Below, piece by piece: positions 25,893 to 35,274 of a DNA stretch of 64,000 bases (positions within the stretch are counted from its first letter, which is position 1; each line of letters begins with the position of its first letter). A program made the translations under genes and the position numbers. The DNA is from Bacteroidales bacterium (lineage in GTDB: Bacteria; Bacteroidota; Bacteroidia; Bacteroidales; FEN-979), in NCBI GenBank assembly GCA_025355465.1, contig JANXZO010000020.1, forward strand, positions 62,001 through 126,000, written 5' to 3'. The notes beneath the pieces are model-generated. The model saw only the letters and a list, made by a program, of their open reading frames with translations, was not told the DNA's origin and made no database searches.

Positions 25893-28800
25893 TTATTTGA
25901 TCTTCCTGCCTGCGGCCAGCTCTTTCTTTTCTTTGCGGTGTTGTTGCCACATGATTATATCGTAGGCAATTGGCGTAGCATTGAATACTGAGGAGTAAGT
26001 ACCGGAAACAACCCCGATGATAAGTGCAAATGTAAATCCGCGGAGGACTTCACCACCAAAGATGAAAATGGTGATAAGAACAACCAATGTTACACCCGAC
26101 GTGTTGATGGTTCGTCCGAGGGTACTGTTGATAGCTGCATTGATATTTTGCGAGAGTTCACGTTTGGGGTAGAGGGCGCGATATTCACGGATCCTGTCAA
26201 AGATGATAACGGTATCCATGATGGAGTAACCGATGATCGTTAACAGCGCTGCGATAAAATGCTGATCTATCTCCATTCCGAAAGGGAGTATGCCGTGGAA
26301 CAGGGTAAACATGGTAATAATGATCAGTGAGTCGTGGGCCAGTGAGATAACCCCTCCGATTCCGAATTGCCAGTTTTTGAAACGTAAGGCAATGTAAACG
26401 AAGATGATGATCAGAGAGAAGAACACTGCCATGACTGCCCGCCAGATTAAGGTGTAGGAAATGGTCGGGTCAACGCGCTGCGAGCTGAGTTCCCCAACTA
26501 TTTTTGTCGGGTCGTTGGAGTTGAACTGTGTATAGGTGACCGGAGTCTTGTAGAATCCTTTCACGCCTTCGAAAAGCCTTGTATTGACAACCGAATCGGA
26601 TTTGTCGCCGCGCTCATTAATCATGAACTTGGTGGTGATCTTAATCTGGTTTTTCGGTCCAAAGGTTTTTACTTCAGGAGATTCGCCAAAGACTTTTCGC
26701 AACGATTCACGAACCTGCGTAGTGTTTACACCCTGATCAAAACGAACGATATAGCTCCGTCCTCCCGTGAAGTCAAGTCCCGGATCAAGTCCGCGTACAA
26801 AAATACTGACCACCCCGGGCAGGATAATGGCGATAGAGAGGATGTACATCTTTTTACGAAGTCCGATGAAATCGATGTTGATGTGCTGGAAAAGATTCAT
26901 GGTGTATTTGTTCCCGGTCGTGATATTCATATTGCGATCGAGCATCCATTCGAATACCAGACGTGCAATGAAGATCGATGAGAACAGTGACAAAACAAGT
27001 CCGATTACCAGGGTAGTTGCGAAGCCCTGAACAGGACCTGAGCCGAAAATGTAAAGGACGATACCTGTAAGAATTGTCGTAACGTGTCCGTCAATAATCG
27101 CCGAGAGGGCATGATGGAAGCCATCTTTCACAACCAGCCGCATTCCTTTTCCTGCCCGCATCTCCTCTCGCATTCGCTCGTAAATGATAACGTTCGAGTC
27201 AACAGCCATAGCAAGGGTTAGCACAATACCGGCAATACCGGGCATTGTGAGAACCGCGCCAATGGAAGCCAGAACGCCGAACAAGAAGAATACGTTGGCA
27301 AAAAGAGCAACATCAGCCACGTGTCCTGCGCGTCCATAGTAAAGCGACATATAAAGGAGTACACCAATAAAGGCGATGATAAATGAGAGCAGACCGGCAT
27401 CAATGGATTCCTGACCCAGTGAAGGTCCGACAATTTCCTCTGCAACAATACGTGCAGGAGCCGGGAGTTTACCGGCTTTGAGAATATTGGCAAGGTCCTG
27501 CGCCTCTTCAACCGTCATGTTTCCTCCGGTGATGGATGACATTCCATTTGGGATTTCACCATTGACGTTTGGATAGCTGTAAACATAGCCATCGAGAACA
27601 ATGGCAACTTGTTTCCCGATGTTGTCGCCGGTAAGCCGTTTCCAGATGCGGGCTCCTTCCGAATTCATGGACATGGTAACCTCAACACGGCCATTAGGGT
27701 CGTAATCCTGACGGGCAGTGGTGATCACATCTCCGCCAAGAGCAGGGCTGCCGTCGCGTGAAGTGATTTTTAAAGCAACCAGTTCAAGGATGTCTTTTGC
27801 ACCTTCATCGCGTGGCTTTACAGTCCAGGCCAATTTCATGTCGCGCGGAAATACGTTTTTTACTATGCGCAGCATGTGGTTAACCCGCGCTGTATCCTTG
27901 ATAAAGGCACGACCTACCATGGCAGTTTTTCCAGGAACATACTGGTTGTCTTTGGTCTGGTAAATTGCCGGATTTAAATATGCGAAGAGGGGATTGGTTT
28001 TTGCATACTGTTCGAAATTTTCATTCTTTTTCGCAGCGGTGTTGGCAGCGGAGGTATCTTTGCCAATCTGCTTCAATAGTGCGTTGGCTTTGGAAGTGTC
28101 TTTTTTGGAAGTGTCTTTGGCTGCGGCCAGTATTGGCTTGGCATTCTCTTTCTTCTTCTCTTTTTTCTCCTTCAGTGTTTGTTTCGATGCGATGGCTTTT
28201 GTCGTTGCTGCCGTGTCAGCCTTCAGGGTGCTGTCAGCCTTCAGGGTATCCAGTTCAGAATTCATGATGGCACCCAATTTCTTGTTTGCTTCTGCAAAGT
28301 AGCTGTAAATGTCGGGATACTGGTAGGTTTCCCAGAATTCAAGCTGGGCAGTTCCCTGTAGCAGTTTTCGTACACGTTCGGGGTCCTTAATGCCAGGAAG
28401 TTCGATAAGAATACGCCCGGCTGTTTGTAAACGTTGGATGTTGGGCTGAACTACACCGAAACGGTCGATACGAGTTCTCAGGATGTTGTAGGTGCGGTCG
28501 ATGGCATCGTTGCTCTCTTTGCGGATGACGGCGATAACCTCATTGTTGGTCGAGTTGAAGTTAATCTTGTCTTTCAACTCAACAGTGTTGAAAATTGCAG
28601 CCAGTTTGGCATTCGGATCGGTCTCCTTGAAGGATTCGTAAAAGAGGTCAACGAAATCGCGGGTACTGGTCTTTTCTTTATCTATTGCTTTCTGAAGAGC
28701 TTTGTTAAAGGTAGGGTCCTGGTTATAGCCCGAAAGTGCGCGGATCACATCCGGAACGGATACCGCCATCGTTACGTTCATCCCGCCTTTCAGGTCAAGG

Positions 28801-29111
28801 CCGAGGTTGATTTCGCGCTCTCTCACATCCTTCAGGGTATATTTCTTGAGAAGTATGTTGTAAACATCAACGTTCGCCATCGAATCGTTGAAATATTCCA
28901 GGCGGGCCTTGGAAATAGAATCATAATAATATTCCAGTTTAATGGGGTCTCCCTTGGCCATCTTGTCTGCCATCTGCTGCACTGCGGGTGCTGTTGAATA
29001 ATCCTCAGCCTTGCCGGCGTAACGGTAGCTGATGAAGGTAAACGACAATTGGAACAAACACACCAAAATGAACGTGATCGCAAAAAACTTTATAACACCT
29101 TTGTTCTGCAT
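25893..29111 (-). CDS. secDF: Fused protein-export protein SecDF
   Basis: 1072-aa single-chain SecD-SecF, an RND-type proton-driven factor that helps pull proteins through SecYEG from the periplasmic side. SecD part: LGLDLKGGMNVTMAVS, the P1 domain with GRILIELPGIKDPERVRKLL, and helix region AMAVDSNVIIYERMREE. SecF part: LDPGLDFTGGRSYIVRFD and YSIMDTVIIFDRIRE. Both Asp-containing proton-path motifs are intact. Fusion is usual in Bacteroidetes. Residues about 284-360 are a low-complexity Lys/Ala/Thr/Asp insertion in the P1 domain. A perfect promoter lies at 29163-29193. Confidence 0.97.
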   Translation of the reverse strand: MQNKGVIKFFAITFILVCLFQLSFTFISYRYAGKAEDYSTAPAVQQMADKMAKGDPIKLEYYYDSISKARLEYFNDSMANVDVYNILLKKYTLKDVREREINLGLDLKGGMNVTMAVSVPDVIRALSGYNQDPTFNKALQKAIDKEKTSTRDFVDLFYESFKETDPNAKLAAIFNTVELKDKINFNSTNNEVIAVIRKESNDAIDRTYNILRTRIDRFGVVQPNIQRLQTAGRILIELPGIKDPERVRKLLQGTAQLEFWETYQYPDIYSYFAEANKKLGAIMNSELDTLKADSTLKADTAATTKAIASKQTLKEKKEKKKENAKPILAAAKDTSKKDTSKANALLKQIGKDTSAANTAAKKNENFEQYAKTNPLFAYLNPAIYQTKDNQYVPGKTAMVGRAFIKDTARVNHMLRIVKNVFPRDMKLAWTVKPRDEGAKDILELVALKITSRDGSPALGGDVITTARQDYDPNGRVEVTMSMNSEGARIWKRLTGDNIGKQVAIVLDGYVYSYPNVNGEIPNGMSSITGGNMTVEEAQDLANILKAGKLPAPARIVAEEIVGPSLGQESIDAGLLSFIIAFIGVLLYMSLYYGRAGHVADVALFANVFFLFGVLASIGAVLTMPGIAGIVLTLAMAVDSNVIIYERMREEMRAGKGMRLVVKDGFHHALSAIIDGHVTTILTGIVLYIFGSGPVQGFATTLVIGLVLSLFSSIFIARLVFEWMLDRNMNITTGNKYTMNLFQHINIDFIGLRKKMYILSIAIILPGVVSIFVRGLDPGLDFTGGRSYIVRFDQGVNTTQVRESLRKVFGESPEVKTFGPKNQIKITTKFMINERGDKSDSVVNTRLFEGVKGFYKTPVTYTQFNSNDPTKIVGELSSQRVDPTISYTLIWRAVMAVFFSLIIIFVYIALRFKNWQFGIGGVISLAHDSLIIITMFTLFHGILPFGMEIDQHFIAALLTIIGYSIMDTVIIFDRIREYRALYPKRELSQNINAAINSTLGRTINTSGVTLVVLITIFIFGGEVLRGFTFALIIGVVSGTYSSVFNATPIAYDIIMWQQHRKEKKELAAGRKIK

Positions 29112-29162
29112 GAGATTTGAATTTTAATAGAATATATTTCTAACCTTCTTTTTTTGAGGGTG

Positions 29163-29193
29163 CAAAATTAGAATAAATCATTGAAAAAACCAA
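29163..29193 (-). promoter_or_regulatory. Predicted secDF promoter
   Basis: Minus strand: TTG (29193-29191), 20 nt, TAATTTTG (29170-29163), followed by CACCC. Full match to the Bacteroidetes -33/-7 consensus, 52 nt before the secDF ATG. Confidence 0.65.
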
Positions 29194-29260
29194 TATAATA
29201 TTAGTACCGGACAAGGAATCGGACTTTTTATTTCAAACACAGGTCCTGGCGGTCCTTTTG

Positions 29261-29689
29261 CTATTGTTTGAACGTAATGGTTCCTGTGGTGGTTCCTGGT
29301 TTTAGCCGCATCATCCTGAACTTGTACCACTCAAGTGCCGGGTGGGCATCTGCAACTTCTTTTTTATCGGCAGGCTGAATGTTGAATTTTTCGTCGGGGT
29401 GAACAAGCAGTGGTTTTGTTCCTTCAAAAATGTCGTTCGACAGGGTGGTCATGCACCAGTATCCGATACTGTCGTTCGGCCCCGGATTTTCGTATGCCAG
29501 GTGGGTTCTGCCCGGGTTTACTGTCCACCATCCCTTTGTTTGCCACGTACCACCCGAGGGTTTGATGACATATTGTGCAAATGCGACATAAACTGGTTCA
29601 GTATTGTTGTTTTTGAAATAGATCTGGCATTTTAGATTGGTTATCACAGATAACAATACGAATGTCAGTATCGCAAAGCGTCTTTTCAT
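29261..29689 (-). CDS. DUF1036-like exported protein
   Basis: 142-aa protein with a cleavable N-terminal signal (MKRRFAILTFVLLSVITNLK, cut near CQ) and a short beta-rich domain. The core YFKNNNTEPVYVAFAQYV ... TKGWWTVNPGRTHL matches the layout of DUF1036 proteins (a 'CNxT' start, then GWW, then a Pro-Gly turn). No enzymatic motif is visible and the family function is unknown. It is followed by about 70 bp without a clear terminator before the secDF promoter. It starts 5 nt after the stop of the next gene upstream, so the two share a transcript. Confidence 0.75.
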   Translation of the reverse strand: MKRRFAILTFVLLSVITNLKCQIYFKNNNTEPVYVAFAQYVIKPSGGTWQTKGWWTVNPGRTHLAYENPGPNDSIGYWCMTTLSNDIFEGTKPLLVHPDEKFNIQPADKKEVADAHPALEWYKFRMMRLKPGTTTGTITFKQ

Positions 29690-29694
29690 GGGGT

Positions 29695-30234
29695 TTATTT
29701 GTTTGGCAGATTTATCTCCCTGAGTAATTTACCGAGTATTTTCCGGCCCCGGATCCTGAAGCCTGGTGTACCTTCGTTCATTCTCCATTCTATGGAATCG
29801 GCAAGTTCCATTTTCAGATCCGGTTCAATTTCCGAGATCCGGTAAAGGAGTTCCATACAGAAAACCTTGGGGGCAGCAGGAATCGATGGTGAAGTAAACC
29901 AGTCAAAGCATATATTGATGATTCCTCCAAGCAATTCTGTCTCAGGGAGTGGAGACCGTGCTAGGATCCGTAAAGTATGTCTTTTTAATGCGTTGTGACC
30001 CGGAATTGACAACCCCGCCGCGAGTTTGTGAAGATGAGGTCTCATCAGATCGGGCCTTTTTTCTGAAACTATATCGGCAACCCAGGCAGCACGCCGGTTT
30101 GCCGGGTCGGGGCCGGTAAGAAAAATGGACATGAGTTCGTCAAATAGCTCAGGTTTTTGAAAGATGATATTCGCGATGAGGTCTGTGTTTCGCCGCGACA
30201 TTTCAATCAATAACAACTCCGTTAGGCTCGACAT
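29695..30234 (-). CDS. Alpha-helical HEAT-repeat-like hypothetical protein
   Basis: 179-aa soluble protein with no signal peptide. It is made of paired helices with repeated LL/IA and Arg-Arg-Ala-Ala-Trp patterns (ANRRAAWVADIVSEKRPDL, KRHTLRILARSPL), which suggests an ARM/HEAT-like solenoid. I recognise no named family. Similar short HEAT-like proteins are common in Bacteroidetes without known function. It lies 5 nt upstream of the DUF1036-like gene on the same strand and diverges from the arginine decarboxylase gene. Confidence 0.7.
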   Translation of the reverse strand: MSSLTELLLIEMSRRNTDLIANIIFQKPELFDELMSIFLTGPDPANRRAAWVADIVSEKRPDLMRPHLHKLAAGLSIPGHNALKRHTLRILARSPLPETELLGGIINICFDWFTSPSIPAAPKVFCMELLYRISEIEPDLKMELADSIEWRMNEGTPGFRIRGRKILGKLLREINLPNK

Positions 30235-30346
30235 GGCTGAAAAATGACGATTATCACGATCCGGGGTGCAATATCAGATTCAAAATTACACCAAGTTTGT
30301 CAATTGAGAAATTATTTTGATCAGGAATTCATAAGAATAAATGCAT

Positions 30347-30354
30347 TAAATTTG
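30347..30354 (+). promoter_or_regulatory. Candidate -7 box upstream of speA
   Basis: TAAATTTG at 30347-30354, about 78 nt upstream of the speA start. No TTG lies at the proper -33 distance, so it may need an activator. Confidence 0.35.
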
Positions 30355-30366
30355 CAGTTATAAATA

Positions 30367-30417
30367 AATCCGTGTGACTTACATCAGGAAAAATTAATCA
30401 ATTCGTGTAATTTACAT
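30367..30417 (+). repeat. Direct repeat in the speA leader
   Basis: Two 18-nt copies, 30367-30384 and 30400-30417, consensus AATYCGTGTRAYTTACAT, identical at 15 of 18 positions and offset by 33 nt (three helical turns). They fall between the -7 box and the ATG, 14 nt before the latter. Confidence 0.6.
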
Positions 30418-30431
30418 GTAATAAAAATATC

Positions 30432-31826
30432 ATGAAAAATAAGTATATTGATCTGATAGAACAGACCTTTGATTTTCCTCAGCAGGAGTTTGAGGTAATT
30501 GATAATGAACTTTATTTTCATAAAGTCTCCTTAATGGACATCATTAAGCAATACGGAACACCACTCAAAATAAGTTACCTGCCTAAAATAAGTTCCCAGA
30601 TTCAGCGTGCAAAAAGACTTTTCAACGTTGCCATGGCAAAGGTGGATTACCAGGGTGACTACCATTATTGTTATTGCACAAAAAGTTCACACTTCAGCTT
30701 TGTGTTAGAGGAGGTACTCAAAAATGATGTCCATCTTGAGACCTCGTCGGCCTTCGATATCAACCTGATTGAAGACCTGACCGAACGCGGTTTGTTCAGC
30801 AAGGACCGTTATATAATTTGCAACGGTTTCAAGCGTCCCATGTATATTGAGAACATCGTAAACCTTGTCAATAATGGGTTTACCAACGTGATACCTGTCC
30901 TGGATAACATTTTTGAATTGGAAAAAATTGAAGCCGGTATCCAGCATAAACTTAAACTTGGCATTCGCATTGCCTCTGAAGAGGAACCAAAATTTGATTT
31001 CTATACTTCGCGGCTTGGGATCCGGTATAACGACATTATTCCCTATTTTCAGGAGAAGATCAAAGATAATCCCAAGTTTGAGTTGAAGATGCTACACTTC
31101 TTTATCAACACCGGGATGAAGGATAAAGCGTATTATTGGAATGAGTTAACCAAGAGTGTGCAGGTTTATTGCGACTTGAAAAAAATCTGTCCGGAGTTAA
31201 CAGCTTTAAACATTGGTGGGGGGCTTCCAATTAAAAACTCACTCGACTTTGTGTACGATTATGAGTATATGGCTGAGGAGATCATTGCTCAGATACAGAG
31301 TATATGTGAACGTAATGAAGTGCCTGATCCGGATATATTTACTGAATTCGGATCATTTACAGTTGGTGAAAGTGGCGCTGTATTATTCTCTATTATTGAC
31401 CAGAAGCGGCAGAATGACCGAGAAATCTGGAACATGATTGACAGCTCATTTATGAATACTTTACCTGATACGTGGGCCATCAACCAGAAATTTATTCTAC
31501 TTGCAATTAACAACTGGGATGTGGAGTATGAACGTGTGTTTCTGGGTGGACTTACCTGCGACAGCGAGGATTTTTACAATGCAGAAGAACATAGCAATGC
31601 GGTTTACCTCCCAAAATTCGATCAGACTGAACCGCAGTATATAGGAATGTTCCATACCGGGGCATACCAGGAGGCGATCGGCGGTTACGGAGGAATTCAG
31701 CATTGCCTTATCCCTGCTCCAAAGCATGTACTGATTGATCTTGATGAGGAGACTGATGAGATTACCACCAAACTGTTTTCAAAAGAGCAAAGTTTCAAGT
31801 CTATGCTTAAAATTTTAGGATATTAG
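30432..31826 (+). CDS. speA: Arginine decarboxylase (short Bacteroidetes type)
   Basis: 464-aa PLP enzyme of the alanine-racemase-fold decarboxylases. YHYCYCTKSSHFSFVLEE holds the position of the PLP lysine (Lys in CTKSSH); ETSSAFDINLIEDL, NGFKRPMY and LNIGGGLPIK (the phosphate-binding glycine loop) follow the family order, and GGLTCDSEDFY contains the active-site Cys-Asp. It is shorter than proteobacterial SpeA (about 630 aa) and matches the form found across Bacteroidetes. The expected reaction is arginine to agmatine, the entry to polyamines. A related activity such as carboxyspermidine decarboxylation is less likely but cannot be excluded. The next gene is a deoxyhypusine-synthase-like gene. 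Confidence 0.85.
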   Translation: MKNKYIDLIEQTFDFPQQEFEVIDNELYFHKVSLMDIIKQYGTPLKISYLPKISSQIQRAKRLFNVAMAKVDYQGDYHYCYCTKSSHFSFVLEEVLKNDVHLETSSAFDINLIEDLTERGLFSKDRYIICNGFKRPMYIENIVNLVNNGFTNVIPVLDNIFELEKIEAGIQHKLKLGIRIASEEEPKFDFYTSRLGIRYNDIIPYFQEKIKDNPKFELKMLHFFINTGMKDKAYYWNELTKSVQVYCDLKKICPELTALNIGGGLPIKNSLDFVYDYEYMAEEIIAQIQSICERNEVPDPDIFTEFGSFTVGESGAVLFSIIDQKRQNDREIWNMIDSSFMNTLPDTWAINQKFILLAINNWDVEYERVFLGGLTCDSEDFYNAEEHSNAVYLPKFDQTEPQYIGMFHTGAYQEAIGGYGGIQHCLIPAPKHVLIDLDEETDEITTKLFSKEQSFKSMLKILGY

Positions 31827-31893
31827 TTACTTTTGTGCCAGGCGACAACTTTTTTTTGGCGCTTCCTGTAGGCAATAATCAAATAAACGAAAA

Positions 31894-32913
31894 ATGAAGA
31901 AGAAGGAGTTATTGAAAGAGGTTGTAAAGCATATTGATGTGAAATCTTTTGATTCCACCCCCATAATCAATGCGATGCGGGATATGTCATTTACTTCGCG
32001 TGATACGGCGGCTGCAGCCGATATCCTTAACATGATGATCAGGGATAAAGGTTGTACCGTGTTTTTAACCCTTGCCGGAAGTACCAGCGCCGGTGGCTGT
32101 ATGCAGGTTTACGTTGACATGGTAAAAAACAACATGGTCGACACCATCGTTGCAACCGGTGCCTCCATCGTTGATATGGATTTCTTTGAAGCGCTTGGGT
32201 ATAAGCATTACAAGGGAAGTTATAATGTTGATGACCATTTGCTTCGCGACAACTATATCGACCGGATCTACGATACCTACATTGATGAACAGGAACTGCA
32301 AGCGTGCGATATGACAATTAACAAAATTGCCAATGCACTGGAACCTAGACCTTACTCTTCCCGCGAATTTATTCGCGAAATGGGAAAGTGGTTAGTGAAG
32401 AATTCCAAAAAGAAGGACTCTCTGATTCAGGCATGCTACGAAAATAACGTTCCTATTTTCTGCCCTGCTTTCAGTGACAGCAGTGCCGGTTTTGGCCTCG
32501 TCAAACACCAGTGGGACAATCCCAAAAAGCATGTATCCATTGATTCTGTTGCAGATTTTCTTGAACTTACGAAAATCAAAATGGCTGCCAAGGGTAGTGG
32601 TTTGTTCATGATTGGCGGTGGAGTGCCGAAAAATTTCGTTCAGGATACGGTGATATGCGCCGAAGTCCTGGGCAAAGAGGTGCCGATGCATAAATATGCC
32701 ATCCAGATAACTGTTGCTGATCCGCGCGACGGAGCCTGCTCAAGTTCAACGCTGAAAGAGGCATCATCATGGGGCAAGGTGGACACGGAGTATGAAAAAA
32801 TGGTTTATGCCGAAGCCACAAGCGTGCTGCCTCTGATCATCAGCTATGTGTATCATAAGAAAGACTGGAAAAAGAGGAAAAAATACGAATGGACGAAAAT
32901 GCTCGATAAGTAA
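31894..32913 (+). CDS. Deoxyhypusine synthase-like protein
   Basis: 339-aa NAD-dependent homologue of deoxyhypusine synthase. TVFLTLAGSTSAGGCMQVY, VATGASIVDMDF and NVPIFCPAFSDSSAGFG are family blocks, and the catalytic lysine is present in SSWGKV (Lys295). Bacteria lack the eIF5A substrate, and bacterial members are thought to move the aminobutyl group of spermidine or putrescine to a small polyamine, giving products such as homospermidine. Placement 67 bp after the arginine decarboxylase on the same strand supports a polyamine role. The exact acceptor is not known. Confidence 0.88.
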   Translation: MKKKELLKEVVKHIDVKSFDSTPIINAMRDMSFTSRDTAAAADILNMMIRDKGCTVFLTLAGSTSAGGCMQVYVDMVKNNMVDTIVATGASIVDMDFFEALGYKHYKGSYNVDDHLLRDNYIDRIYDTYIDEQELQACDMTINKIANALEPRPYSSREFIREMGKWLVKNSKKKDSLIQACYENNVPIFCPAFSDSSAGFGLVKHQWDNPKKHVSIDSVADFLELTKIKMAAKGSGLFMIGGGVPKNFVQDTVICAEVLGKEVPMHKYAIQITVADPRDGACSSSTLKEASSWGKVDTEYEKMVYAEATSVLPLIISYVYHKKDWKKRKKYEWTKMLDK

Positions 32914-32952
32914 ATGACCTTTACCTGGTATCAAAAACGACGCTGAGGTCAA

Positions 32953-34326
32953 TCATTTATAACGGATCCATTTCCACAACTCCTTATAATTTACTTTTTT
33001 ACCGTACATCAGAATTCCGGTGCGGTATATTTTTGCTGCCATCCAGGTAGTGCCGATGAACCCGAGAAGAAGGAGGACCATAGACAGTGCGACCTCCAGT
33101 GTGGGAACACCAAAAGGAATGCGTATCATCATCACAACAGGCGAGGTTAAAGGGAAGATCGAGAACCAGAACGCGACAGGGCCTCCCGGATCCTGAATAA
33201 TATACTGTGAGATAACGATGGCAAGAATTAATGGCATGGTAACCGGTAGCATAAATTGCTGAGTGTCTGCTTCACTATCCACAGCCCCGCCAATCGCTGC
33301 AAACAAAGAACCATACATCAGGTAGCCAAAGAGGAAGAAAAAGAGAAACGAACCTATCATCACAGGAAAATTCACCGTATTCAGAGCTTCCATTACCTCA
33401 TTTACGCCATTGTCTGATTGGCCTTTAGGCTCAACAGCAAGGGCTTGTGCCTGTTGTGATATGGCCGGATTTTGCTTTATAAATTGTTCACTGACCGATT
33501 GTTTGCCTGCTGAGTTACGTGTCATGGTTGTCGTTACCGCCGTAATGATCACGAAGGTGAGTACCACCCATAACAGAAATTGAGTCAGCCCCACCAACCC
33601 AACACCAATGATCTTGCCCATCATCAGCTGAAAAGGTTTTACCGACGAAATGATAACCTCAACAATACGGCTTGTTTTTTCCTCAATTACCCCCCGCATT
33701 ACCTGTGAACCAAACATGAAAATGAAGAAGTAGATCAGGATACCGGCAAACATACCAAGTACCATACTGATCTCTGTATAACTTTTTTCTTCTTTTCCGT
33801 TTTCGCCGATCTTTAAAGTTGTGATATCGATATTGGTTTTTATGGAACGAAGGATATCGTCGACTGCTATCGGATTTGCTTTGTCAGGCTGAAGGTCGTT
33901 CAACTTTGCTTCCAGTTTCAGCTCTTCCACCTGTTTGCTCATCACGTTACGTATGTAAGATTTAACATTGATGTTCACGTTTCCGGAGGCGTAAAGGATC
34001 GCATTTGATGGAAGGCTCACGCTGGGTTTGGGGATATATAGCAGGGCATGGTCTCCGCTTTTTGTGAAACCGGCTTTTGCGGAAGCAAGATCACTTACGA
34101 GATAATGGAATTTCAGATCGTCGGAATCTTTGAATTTTTCGAAGAAGATGCCTGTTTCGTCTATTACGGCTACGGTTTTCAACTCGTTGTTCCGGGTTGC
34201 CAGGAACATTGGTACAACCACAATTGCAGCCATCAAAAGCGGACCGAGGATCGTCATGATGATGAAAGAGCGTTTCTTGACCCGTGTCAGGTACTCACGC
34301 TGTATGATAAGCAGAACCTTGTTCAT
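32953..34326 (-). CDS. ABC transporter permease (NatB-like)
   Basis: 457-aa membrane protein of the ABC-2 exporter type. An N-terminal helix after MNKVLLIIQREYLTRVKKRSF, a large extracytoplasmic domain of about 150 residues, then five further helices including VIEEKTSRIVEVIISSVKPF, the cytoplasmic coupling segment typical of NatB/YhaP permeases. It overlaps the ATPase gene by 4 nt (ATGA). The pair is often annotated as sodium or multidrug efflux, but the substrate cannot be told from sequence. It converges with the deoxyhypusine synthase-like gene across 39 bp. Confidence 0.9.
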   Translation of the reverse strand: MNKVLLIIQREYLTRVKKRSFIIMTILGPLLMAAIVVVPMFLATRNNELKTVAVIDETGIFFEKFKDSDDLKFHYLVSDLASAKAGFTKSGDHALLYIPKPSVSLPSNAILYASGNVNINVKSYIRNVMSKQVEELKLEAKLNDLQPDKANPIAVDDILRSIKTNIDITTLKIGENGKEEKSYTEISMVLGMFAGILIYFFIFMFGSQVMRGVIEEKTSRIVEVIISSVKPFQLMMGKIIGVGLVGLTQFLLWVVLTFVIITAVTTTMTRNSAGKQSVSEQFIKQNPAISQQAQALAVEPKGQSDNGVNEVMEALNTVNFPVMIGSFLFFFLFGYLMYGSLFAAIGGAVDSEADTQQFMLPVTMPLILAIVISQYIIQDPGGPVAFWFSIFPLTSPVVMMIRIPFGVPTLEVALSMVLLLLGFIGTTWMAAKIYRTGILMYGKKVNYKELWKWIRYK

Positions 34327-35267
34327 CGTAGTGGCGTGGTTAGAGTTTGGGCATTCTGGCTGGTAACGGCCTGAATAAAGATGTCGTTCATGTCAGGAAT
34401 CAGTTCGGTGAAGGAATAAATGGTTGCATGTGGGATCATTGCCTTCAAAAGGTCGTTTGGCGTACTTTCTTTGGGCAACCGGATGCGTGCATGGCGATGA
34501 TCGGCATCATGGCTTTCGCTTAAAACGCTAAAGGTGGAAGGCAACAATGGTTCAAGTGCCCCATCAAATGAGTTATAACTAACCTCGAACGTATTGGTCT
34601 TAAAAGTCTTCTTTATCTCCCGTACGAGTCCGTTCAGGATCACCTTTGATCGGTTTATGAGCGCGATGTGATCGCAAAGTTCTTCAACGGATGACATGTT
34701 GTGGGTGGAAAAGATAATGGTTGCCCCTTTCTGCTTCAGGGAAATGATCTCCTCCTTAAGCATGTTGGCATTGATCGGGTCAAAGCCACTGAAGGGTTCA
34801 TCAAAGATCAGCAATTTCGGCTCATGAATGATGGTGACAAGGAATTGTACTTTCTGCTGCATCCCTTTGGACAACTCTTCTACCTTTTTATTCCACCACC
34901 CCTTGATTTCGAATTTCTCGAACCAGTAGTTCAGTTTTTTTTTGGCCTCGGCTTTACTTAATCCTTTCAGTTGAGCCAGATACAAGGATTGCTCGCCGAC
35001 CGTCATTTTTTTATAAAGACCCCGTTCTTCGGGAAGATAACCAATCCTGGCAATATCGTTTGGTTGAAGGTTCCGTCCCTCGAAGATCAGTTCCCCTTCG
35101 TCAGGTGCGATGATCTGGTTGATAATGCGGATCAGTGTGGTCTTGCCGGCTCCGTTTGGTCCGAGCAGGCCGAAAATGGTACCTTCCGGAACACTGATAC
35201 TAACGTCATCGAGGGCCTTGTGGTTAGCAAATTGCTTGGATACATTTCGGGCAATAAAAAGGTCCAT
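34323..35267 (-). CDS. ABC transporter ATP-binding protein (NatA-like)
   Basis: 314-aa ATPase with all nucleotide-binding motifs: Walker A GLLGPNGAGKTTL, signature ELSKGMQQKVQ, Walker B LLIFDEPFSGFDP and a switch His in IIFSTHNMS. A C-terminal regulatory extension of about 90 residues is typical of NatA/YhaQ-like ATPases. It partners the NatB-like permease whose start codon overlaps its stop. dnaJ ends 7 nt upstream, so grpE-dnaJ-ABC may be one transcript. Confidence 0.94.
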   Translation of the reverse strand: MDLFIARNVSKQFANHKALDDVSISVPEGTIFGLLGPNGAGKTTLIRIINQIIAPDEGELIFEGRNLQPNDIARIGYLPEERGLYKKMTVGEQSLYLAQLKGLSKAEAKKKLNYWFEKFEIKGWWNKKVEELSKGMQQKVQFLVTIIHEPKLLIFDEPFSGFDPINANMLKEEIISLKQKGATIIFSTHNMSSVEELCDHIALINRSKVILNGLVREIKKTFKTNTFEVSYNSFDGALEPLLPSTFSVLSESHDADHRHARIRLPKESTPNDLLKAMIPHATIYSFTELIPDMNDIFIQAVTSQNAQTLTTPLR

Positions 35268-35274
35268 GTGTTAA

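Noticed and set aside
28434-28997. 187-aa plus-strand frame opposite secDF
   Set aside because: Antisense shadow; composition follows the codon pattern of secDF.
30120-30431. Possible tRNA or CRISPR in the gaps near speA and in 45357-45713
   Set aside because: No cloverleaf, no T-loop sequence and no regularly spaced identical repeats longer than 18 nt.
32914-32952. Terminator between the convergent synthase and ABC genes
   Set aside because: Only a TGACCT/AGGTCA pair with a 25-nt loop and no T-run; too weak to claim.
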